Below, one piece after another: positions 7,648 to 12,668 of a DNA stretch of 14,728 nt. Both the position numbers and the translations under genes were made by a program. The stretch's first letter is position 1. Each line of letters opens with the position of its first letter. Under the pieces are notes generated by a model that ran no database searches, was not told the DNA's origin, and saw nothing but the letters and a program-made list of their open reading frames with translations. Origin of the DNA: CBDVAK01 sp965371945 (GTDB lineage Bacteria > Pseudomonadota > Gammaproteobacteria > Competibacterales > JAHEDQ01); assembly GCA_965371945.1 (NCBI GenBank), contig CBDVAK010000058.1, positions 1 through 14,728 on the forward strand, given 5' to 3'.

Positions 7648-8841
7648 TCAGGGTATGATCAGGGTCATGCCCGGCAGCAATCTGTCCGGAGAGTCGAGTA
7701 CCTGGCGATTGGCGTCGTAGAGTTGCAGCCAGTATTCGTAGTCTCCCAGCTCGCGATTGGCGATCCTTGACAGGGTGTCCTCGAGACGTACCGTATACAG
7801 CCTGCTGGCGCCCTGTAGCTCGGCTAGCTGTGCCTGGCCCGCGTACATGTCCTGGCTGGCCTGTTGCAGGGCGCTTTCGATCGCCGGATCCGGCGTCGGC
7901 ATTCGTCGTGACGCCCGCAGCAGTCGTGCGTAGCGGGACGCCGCTTCGCTGGCCTGCTGAGTAGCTTGCTGCAGCTGCGCCGCTCCTTCCAGGTGGCCAT
8001 CGGCGCGCTGCCGGCATAGTTGCAGCTCCTGCTGCTGCGACCGGCAACGCTCCGTGAGTATCTGTAACTGGTGGTTGCTTGCGTTCAGTTCGTCACCAAG
8101 TCGTTCCGCCTGTGCCTGCCAGCGTGCAGCCTCCGCAATGGTGCTGGTGACATCCCCATTTGCTGAGGATGCCTCATCGATGCGTCCATCATCGGTTCCG
8201 GAGCCAGGCGGCCGCCCCGGCGACACGGAGGGTGACGCGGCAACCGATGCCGACCGGCGCGCGAGTTTTTCTTCAAACAATGCCTGTCTGAGCGAAGCAG
8301 TCCTGCTTTTCTCGGTTGTGAGTTGTTGACGTAGCTCCGACCCGGCTGCGTCTGCCAGGTTGCGCGATTCCGCGATGGTCACGGCTTGACGACGAAGACG
8401 GCCGATCTCAACATCACGCTCGCTGAGCAGTGCCTGGCTGGACTGCAGTCGCTGTTCCAGAGACCGGCTTTGCGCGTGGGCTGCGGAGAGTTCCGTATCC
8501 AGCCGGGTTTGCGTGCCCGCATTCAACTTGCGCGTCTCAAGCAGGCGGTCCTGGAGTTCGGCGAGTTGTTGTCGCAATGATTCCAGATCACGTCGGCTGG
8601 TCTCCAGACTGACCTCCAGATCGGCTGTCCGCTGCCGATCTGCTTTTCGTTGTGTGGAAATCTGCTGTTCCCGGTCGGCCGCCGCAAGCATCCATTGATC
8701 GAGCTTGTTCTGCATGAGCCGCAGTTCGATGCGGGCTTCGCGGAGCTCAGCCTGTGGATCCTGCTGCGCTAACCCCGTTGTGGGGGCCAGCAGTGCGGCC
8801 AGAATCAGCGTTGCTTGTAGCGCTGCGGTGAGTGCATGCAT
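7648..8841 (-). CDS. Secreted coiled-coil protein with C-terminal LysM domain
   Basis: This is a 397-residue envelope protein. A Sec signal peptide of about 25 residues ends in TTGLA before QQDPQ. Residues about 29-195 are rich in Q, E, R, L and A with heptad-like spacing, suggesting a long coiled coil. A Ser/Pro/Gly-rich linker (about 197-232) and a second helical part (about 233-315) follow. The last 49 residues (349-397) are a LysM peptidoglycan-binding domain, starting YTVRLEDTLSRIA and ending GMTLIIP at the very C-terminus. It probably binds the cell wall from the periplasm; its exact role is unknown. The start at 8841 is chosen because AAGGTG (minus strand, 8849-8854) lies seven bases upstream and the signal peptide then begins correctly. 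A longer frame to 8937 would bury the signal peptide. It lies 138 bp downstream of the Sel1 gene on the same strand, so the two could be one transcript. Confidence 0.88.
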   Translation of the reverse strand: MHALTAALQATLILAALLAPTTGLAQQDPQAELREARIELRLMQNKLDQWMLAAADREQQISTQRKADRQRTADLEVSLETSRRDLESLRQQLAELQDRLLETRKLNAGTQTRLDTELSAAHAQSRSLEQRLQSSQALLSERDVEIGRLRRQAVTIAESRNLADAAGSELRQQLTTEKSRTASLRQALFEEKLARRSASVAASPSVSPGRPPGSGTDDGRIDEASSANGDVTSTIAEAARWQAQAERLGDELNASNHQLQILTERCRSQQQELQLCRQRADGHLEGAAQLQQATQQASEAASRYARLLRASRRMPTPDPAIESALQQASQDMYAGQAQLAELQGASRLYTVRLEDTLSRIANRELGDYEYWLQLYDANRQVLDSPDRLLPGMTLIIP

Positions 8842-8979
8842 CGTCGGACACCTTGCTCTGATTATTGCCGCTTCCGGTCTCAGGTTGGTGACGTCGGCGG
8901 GCGCGATTTGGGAAGATTGCAGAATCGCGGCGGTCATCGCAACTATCCTTGCGCAGCGTGCCGCAATAACGACGGAATG

Positions 8980-9525
8980 CTATTCGAAGGGTTTGACGTG
9001 CTTGTAATAGAACTGGCGGCTCAGGTTGCGGGCGCGGCCGCGATCGCTTGCGGGAATCTGGCTCATCAGCCGGGCGATGGTATCCTGGCGGCCCTGGTCA
9101 CCTTCCGGCGCGACGTTTTGTACCGTTGCCAGCTTCAGCCATACGTATGCCATCACATAGTCCTGCGGGACACCGACGCCCTGGTTGTACAAATAACTCA
9201 GCAGTTCCTGGGCTCGCGCATCACCGAGTTCCGCCGCACCTCGAATCCAGCGGCCCGCCGCAACAGGGTCGATTGCGGTGCCTTTGCCGAGCAGGTACAT
9301 GACACCGAGCATACGCTGTGCCTGCCGGTTGCCGCGGGCCGCCGGCGGCTGCAGGTACTCGATTGCCGTAGCGTAGTCCCCAACCTGGTAGGCCGCCAGT
9401 CCGCTACGGACCTCGTCACCTTCTGCCTTGCTGTGATCGCGGGAATCGGCAAGTGCCGGCACCACGGCAATGATGCCCAGCCACATTAGCGACAGCAGCA
9501 GACCCCGACGAACTGGCTTGCCCAT
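8980..9525 (-). CDS. Secreted Sel1-repeat protein
   Basis: This is a 181-residue protein with a signal peptide (residues 1-26, ending VVPALA) and helical Sel1/TPR-like repeats. A first helix pair (about 38-64) contains GLAAYQVGDYATAIEYLQP. Two Sel1 repeats follow, roughly 67-102 (AQRMLGVMYLLGKG) and 103-137 (AQELLSYLYNQGVGVPQD). The C-terminal 40 residues are basic and may form one more helix. Such proteins usually act as periplasmic scaffolds for protein-protein contacts; no specific partner can be named. The ATG at 9525 is chosen because it puts the signal peptide at the N-terminus. A longer frame reaches 9570. The ribosome binding site is weak (GGAAG, 13 bases upstream). The downstream LysM gene on the same strand suggests a joint role at the cell wall. 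A possible -10, TATGAT, lies on the minus strand at 9566-9571. Confidence 0.88.
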   Translation of the reverse strand: MGKPVRRGLLLSLMWLGIIAVVPALADSRDHSKAEGDEVRSGLAAYQVGDYATAIEYLQPPAARGNRQAQRMLGVMYLLGKGTAIDPVAAGRWIRGAAELGDARAQELLSYLYNQGVGVPQDYVMAYVWLKLATVQNVAPEGDQGRQDTIARLMSQIPASDRGRARNLSRQFYYKHVKPFE

Positions 9526-9862
9526 GAATGTTGACACGCTTCCGGCCCATTTGGCGACAGTGCAGATCATATCGGTCCCGCTGTGTTCTGGAGCGTCGAA
9601 AAATCTGACTACCGTGCACGAAGCTTCGTATATGGGTCGCTTATCCGTACGCTACCCGCGCGGCGGGCTGCTGTCGGGCTGGCGGCTGCTCCGGTCCACG
9701 GTCCGGAATCTGACAATTCTTACCGGTGAAAAGTCACCTTACGTGCCGAACTGGTAAGAAAATTGCTCTGTAAGAGATTGTAAGTGTGCTATAAAGTGGC
9801 GTCGTCCACAAAGATTCTTGGCTTCGGGGAACAGCAGCGGTATGCAATCTGAAGGGCGACAG
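9526..9862. other. Divergent intergenic region between the Sel1 gene and the carboxypeptidase gene
   Basis: This 337-bp gap separates two divergent genes and should hold both promoters. It contains a perfect 12-bp palindrome, ACGAAGCTTCGT, at 9618-9629. It also contains a nested dyad: TTCTTACC at 9717-9724 with GGTAAGAA at 9753-9760, enclosing GGTGA at 9725-9729 with TCACC at 9734-9738. Three GTAAG copies begin at 9754, 9770 and 9780. A good -10 box for the rightward gene lies at 9790-9795. I see no convincing additional gene. Confidence 0.6.
9754..9795 (+). promoter_or_regulatory. Probable carboxypeptidase promoter with GTAAG repeats
   Basis: TATAAA at 9790-9795 is a good -10 hexamer. No matching -35 is present; CTGTAA, 17 bases upstream, fits TTGACA at only three of six positions. 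GTAAG copies begin at 9754, 9770 and 9780, and the last two form GTAAG-N5-GTAAG overlapping the -35 and spacer region. That spacing resembles the CpxR box GTAAA-N5-GTAAA, and weak -35 boxes are typical of activator-dependent promoters. The -10 is seen; activator control is inference. Confidence 0.45.
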
Positions 9863-11065
9863 ATGGTGCGCAATGCCAGCCACAGGGGGGCTTTGATCAG
9901 CCGCCTGACAGTGGCAGCGCTGGTACTGGCAGCCAGTTTGCTACCGGCTCAGGCCGAGGCGCGTTACTCAGCGCTGGTCATGGATGCCGACAGTGGAGAG
10001 GTGTTGTTCTCCCGCCACGCGGATACCCGCCGTTACCCGGCATCGTTGACCAAGATGATGACCCTCTACATGGTCTTCGAGGCCCTCGATCAGGGCACAC
10101 TGCAGCTGCAGCAACCGCTGACGGTGTCTCGCCGCGCGGAAGGCCAGGCGCCGTCAAGACTGGGGCTCAGGGCTGGCGAGACCATCACTGTGGATCAGGC
10201 GATTCTGGCAACGGTGACCCGTTCGGCAAACGACGTGGCGACCGTGCTGGCGGAAGCGCTTGCGGACACCGAGTTTCGATTCGCGTTGAAGATGACCGAA
10301 CGTGCCCGGGCGCTGGGAATGACGCGCAGCACATTTCGCAATGCCTCCGGTCTGCCCGACAGGAGGCAAAGATCCACGGCGCGGGATATGGCTACCCTGG
10401 CACTGGCGTTGCAGCGCGACTACCCCCAGTACTACCGGTACTTTTCAGTCCCCAGCTTCTCCTATGGCAAGCGTACCTACCGCAATCACAACAACCTGTT
10501 GGGCAGCTACCAGGGGACCGACGGCATCAAGACCGGCTACATCCGCGCCTCCGGCTTCAACCTGGTGGCTTCGGTGCGGCGGGATGGCCGTTGGTTGATT
10601 GGCGTGGTGTTCGGCGGCCGTTCGGCGAAGTCGCGGGACGCACACATGCGCAGCATCATCAGTACCGGATTCTCACGTCTCAGAAAGCAAACTGCCGCGG
10701 CGGAGAAAGTCGCCACCACGGCGTCCCGGGAGTCCACAGCCCCGAAACCGGCGGCAGGATCGGCAACCTCGCCAGCGGTAGCAACAAAGGCAGTGGCGCG
10801 CGCGGTGCCGGCGGGCTGGCAGGTGCAGGTCGGTGCCTATTATCAGTTCGGTGCCGCTGAGCGCCGTGCCAGAGAAGCGGTCAAACGAGCTGCTGGCGTA
10901 TTGTCGGGAGCGGTCATTATTGCGGTCGAACCCATGGCTGCCTCGAGTGGCCGTACCATGTATCGGGCGCGGCTGGTCAAACTGAGTCGTAGCGAAGCCC
11001 GCAACGCCTGCCGGCTGCTGGAACAGCAGAAGTTTGATTGCCTGCCACTGGCGCCGACCAGTTAG
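9863..11065 (+). CDS. D-alanyl-D-alanine carboxypeptidase (PBP5 family) with C-terminal SPOR domain
   Basis: This periplasmic serine peptidase (family S11) trims the terminal D-Ala from peptidoglycan pentapeptides. The 400-residue protein has a basic start, a hydrophobic segment and a signal cleavage site near AQAEA. The three penicillin-binding motifs are complete: SLTK (S61 nucleophile, K64), SAN (S121-N123) and KTG (223-225). A Ala/Thr/Pro/Ser-rich linker of about 50 residues leads to a SPOR domain from W319 (GWQVQVGAYYQFG) to the C-terminus, a fold that binds glycan strands lacking stem peptides at division sites. PBP5 proteins of E. coli instead end in an amphipathic anchoring helix, so targeting here probably differs. 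The ATG at 9863 is preferred: GAAGGG at 9851-9856 lies six bases before it and the signal peptide fits. An ATG at 9842 and a TTG at 9818 are in frame but less likely. Confidence 0.94.
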   Translation: MVRNASHRGALISRLTVAALVLAASLLPAQAEARYSALVMDADSGEVLFSRHADTRRYPASLTKMMTLYMVFEALDQGTLQLQQPLTVSRRAEGQAPSRLGLRAGETITVDQAILATVTRSANDVATVLAEALADTEFRFALKMTERARALGMTRSTFRNASGLPDRRQRSTARDMATLALALQRDYPQYYRYFSVPSFSYGKRTYRNHNNLLGSYQGTDGIKTGYIRASGFNLVASVRRDGRWLIGVVFGGRSAKSRDAHMRSIISTGFSRLRKQTAAAEKVATTASRESTAPKPAAGSATSPAVATKAVARAVPAGWQVQVGAYYQFGAAERRAREAVKRAAGVLSGAVIIAVEPMAASSGRTMYRARLVKLSRSEARNACRLLEQQKFDCLPLAPTS

Positions 11066-11161
11066 TCCGCTTCTCACCAGTGTGGGTGAGGATCGCGCAG
11101 ACTCAATCGTGAGACAGCCAGGTCCAGCAAGCATGGGCCTGAGCTATTGCCCATATCCGGG

Positions 11162-11365
11162 CTATTCCTGACGTTCTTCCGGGTGCTTTGCGGGAAGCTC
11201 CAGAAAATCCAGAATTTCCTGTAGTTCCTGGCGCGGCAGCACCGAAAACCTGCTGCCGTACAATTCGCGCTGAGCCTCCAGCACGAAACGTCCGCGGCAG
11301 CGGCGCTCGCTGCCGCCGGCTTCGACCCGGCGGGCAATTCGTTCCAGGCGCGAGGTTCCGATCAC
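11162..11365 (-). CDS. Small basic hypothetical protein
   Basis: This is a 67-residue reading frame with a GTG start. The protein is rich in Arg and Glu, with no signal peptide or membrane segment, and is predicted helical (LERIARRVEAGG, then QELQEILDFLELP). I do not recognise it. Support for a real gene: third codon positions are mostly G or C, as in the neighbours, and a good sigma70-type promoter (TTGCTA-N17-TATCAT, minus strand) lies about 60 bp upstream. An AGGA about 11 bases before the GTG, and an AGGG only three bases before it, are weak ribosome binding sites. It converges with the carboxypeptidase gene. The 96-bp gap between them holds two short dyads, CTCACC/GGTGAG at 11073-11090 and ATGGGC/GCCCAT at 11133-11154, but no T-tract. 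Confidence 0.5.
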   Translation of the reverse strand: MIGTSRLERIARRVEAGGSERRCRGRFVLEAQRELYGSRFSVLPRQELQEILDFLELPAKHPEERQE

Positions 11366-11425
11366 TTTCCCTGTTTTCCTATTCGCTGTGCAACCGCGTC
11401 AGTATTTCGATCACATGTGGCGTAT

Positions 11426-11454
11426 ATGATACGTCCGGTGTATTGAATTAGCAA
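11426..11454 (-). promoter_or_regulatory. Candidate sigma70 promoter for the small hypothetical gene
   Basis: On the minus strand, TTGCTA (11454-11449, four of six consensus bases) is followed after exactly 17 bp by TATCAT (11431-11426, five of six). The -10 lies inside a dyad, CGTAT-atg-ATACG at 11421-11433, a possible operator. The predicted start near 11419 gives a leader of about 55 nt to the GTG. Confidence 0.45.
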
Positions 11455-11477
11455 CAGCTTGGTAGTTTTGCAACAGG

Positions 11478-11623
11478 GCGTGGTGAAACGCGGCAAGATC
11501 GGGTTCGACAGGCTGCACGAAACCCGAGGGCGCGTGAACAGCTCCCCGGGGGTGGTCCCCGGGAGTGGCGTGCTCGATGCCTGGTGGGTCACGCCGGATC
11601 GGGTGCTCGTACCCGATCCGGTG
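11478..11623. other. Hairpin cluster between the small gene and the IalB gene
   Basis: This GC-rich intergenic stretch holds three strong dyads and one small one in 146 bp. The small one is GCGT/ACGC (11478-11481 with 11488-11491). Next come TCGGGTTCG with CGAAACCCGA (11499-11507, 11518-11527, one bulge) and a nine-pair G/C stem at 11542-11565 with one bulge and a 5-nt loop. Last is CCGGATCGGGT with ACCCGATCCGG (11594-11604, 11611-11621). It could be a structured 3' UTR, a small RNA or a repeat element; strand and function cannot be told from the sequence. Confidence 0.45.
11592..11623 (-). terminator. Strong hairpin just downstream of the IalB gene, possible terminator
   Basis: This perfect 11-bp inverted repeat with a 6-nt loop extends by a G-U and a C-G pair to 13 bp. 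It begins five bases past the stop codon of the IalB-family gene. There is no run of T residues on either side, so an intrinsic terminator is only possible, not clear. It might instead protect the mRNA 3' end. Confidence 0.4.
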
Positions 11624-11628
11624 CCAGG

Positions 11629-12174
11629 TCACAATGGCGGCAGTGAGTTGTATCCCGCTGTAAAACCACTCAGCGAAAACGGCACGCTGGCCTTGTTGCC
11701 AGCGGGATCCTGCACCGATAGCGTAAGCTGCTGACCGGCCTTGAAAGCCGCCGCCAATTCGTCGGTAAGCGGGAAGCCCGCCCGGCATCCATTGGGATCG
11801 CAGACCTCGATGGGGACTCGCATGGGTTCCTTTTGGTCGATCTGGAGTTGGATTCCGGGTGGCAGGAACACACCCAGCGGCAACGATACGATCACCAGCG
11901 CAGCCTTGGAATCGGGCACCCGGCCGATCGCCAGTTGCGCGATGTCACGACCGGAATCCTTGTCCTTGGCATTTTGAAAGATGTGGCATTGTTCGGGCGC
12001 GGTCTCGTTGGGCTTTTCGCAGCGCATGATCCAGTCCTTGAACTTTTGGCCATCTTCCGCAGCTTGACCCCCGACCGGTACCAGCAGCGCCAGCGTCAGC
12101 GCCCACACAAGGCGCGTGATGTTCCTCCGCAAAGGTATCGGGTGGCATTGATTGCGGACACCGCATTGCGTCAT
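11629..12174 (-). CDS. Invasion-associated locus B (IalB) family periplasmic protein
   Basis: This is a 181-residue secreted protein. After a basic N-terminus, a hydrophobic core (about 21-36) ends in a signal cleavage site near GGQAA (39). The mature part fits the IalB family: KFKDWIMRCE near the start, LQIDQKEPMRVPIEVCDPNGC in the middle (written here only as a motif, C125 and C130), a predicted beta-rich region, and a closing FSLSGFTAGYNSL. Four mature-part cysteines (C52, C63, C125, C130) could form two disulphides. IalB was named from Bartonella, where it aids entry into red cells, but homologues are widespread in free-living proteobacteria and their role there is not settled. The start is well supported: GGGAG (minus strand, 12181-12185) lies six bases before the ATG. 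It is transcribed divergently from the acyl-CoA ligase. Confidence 0.87.
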   Translation of the reverse strand: MTQCGVRNQCHPIPLRRNITRLVWALTLALLVPVGGQAAEDGQKFKDWIMRCEKPNETAPEQCHIFQNAKDKDSGRDIAQLAIGRVPDSKAALVIVSLPLGVFLPPGIQLQIDQKEPMRVPIEVCDPNGCRAGFPLTDELAAAFKAGQQLTLSVQDPAGNKASVPFSLSGFTAGYNSLPPL

Positions 12175-12504
12175 TTTCAGCTCCCACGTTGTGGTTCAGG
12201 CTATGGCTGTCCCAGACCTGTTCGACTATTCGCCGGTCTCGGCGGTTCCGGGTCTGGTACGCCACCATCGCGCGCTTCGGGCAGGCTTTCATCCAGCGAC
12301 AACTGTAGCCTGATCGCCCGTCTGCGCCAAGCATGCTGGATCGGCCACGGTTTGGCGTCAAAGGGTGCACCGTGGCCAGCCAGGGCAAACCGCGGTCGCC
12401 GTGAGTGCGTTTTCGGAAGTGTCCCCGATGAATCAAAAAAAACGCCAGAGAAAGCAAAGATATAACCAAGCCATTCCAGATCCTGTCAGGATGCATGTTG
12501 GCTG

Positions 12505-12534
12505 TTGACCATTCCGAATCAGTTGGGTTAACGT
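12505..12534 (+). promoter_or_regulatory. Candidate promoter of the acyl-CoA ligase gene
   Basis: TTGACC at 12505-12510 matches the -35 consensus at five of six bases. After 18 bp, TAACGT at 12529-12534 keeps only the TA...T positions of a -10. TTGACC is also half of a dyad with GGTCAA at 12544-12549, which could be an operator flanking the promoter core. A transcript would begin near 12541 with a leader of about 128 nt. Confidence 0.3.
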
Positions 12535-12593
12535 TGATGCAAAGGTCAAAGAACCCGCAACGATTGATGGGATATTCCCAGCGTCGTTGCAAA

Positions 12594-12668
12594 CAACAGC
12601 CAAGGATCGCTGTAGTCGGCGAATGCGACAAAGGCGAATCGGGTGGCTGTTGCACCTGAGGAGGAATC
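12594..12668 (+). promoter_or_regulatory. Possible structured leader and strong ribosome binding site of the acyl-CoA ligase gene
   Basis: CAACAGCCA at 12594-12602 pairs perfectly with TGGCTGTTG at 12644-12652, closing a 41-nt loop that can form inner pairs such as TCGC/GCGA. The stem ends five bases before GAGGAGG at 12658-12664, which lies four bases before the ATG. A folded element this close to the ribosome binding site could affect translation. The pairing is seen; a regulatory role is inference. Confidence 0.4.

Larger units (their letters stand above)
12175..12668. other. Divergent intergenic region rich in inverted repeats
   Basis: This is the longest non-coding stretch (494 bp), lying between the IalB gene and the acyl-CoA ligase. 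It holds two competing stems at 12343-12395, a possible pseudoknot at 12525-12562, the dyad TGGGA-tat-TCCCA at 12568-12580, and a 9-bp stem at 12594-12652. A weak minus-strand promoter for the IalB gene may be CTGACA (12489-12484) with TATATC (12464-12459), spaced 19 bp. No convincing gene is seen; open frames here lack ribosome binding sites and family features. Confidence 0.5.

Noticed and set aside
9818..9862. Longer carboxypeptidase starting at TTG 9818 or ATG 9842
   Set aside because: Would push the signal peptide away from the N-terminus, and the best ribosome binding site is at 9851-9856 for the ATG at 9863.
11073..11090. CTCACC/GGTGAG hairpin after the carboxypeptidase gene as a terminator
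   Set aside because: Only six base pairs and no T-tract; too weak to call.
11478..11623. Match of the hairpin cluster to tmRNA, 6S RNA, SRP RNA or tRNA
   Set aside because: None of the diagnostic sequences of these RNAs that I can recall is present on either strand.
11459..11734. Plus-strand open frame of 91 codons with high G/C at third positions through the hairpin cluster
   Set aside because: TTG start without a ribosome binding site, its repeats come from the DNA dyads, and it runs antisense into the IalB gene.
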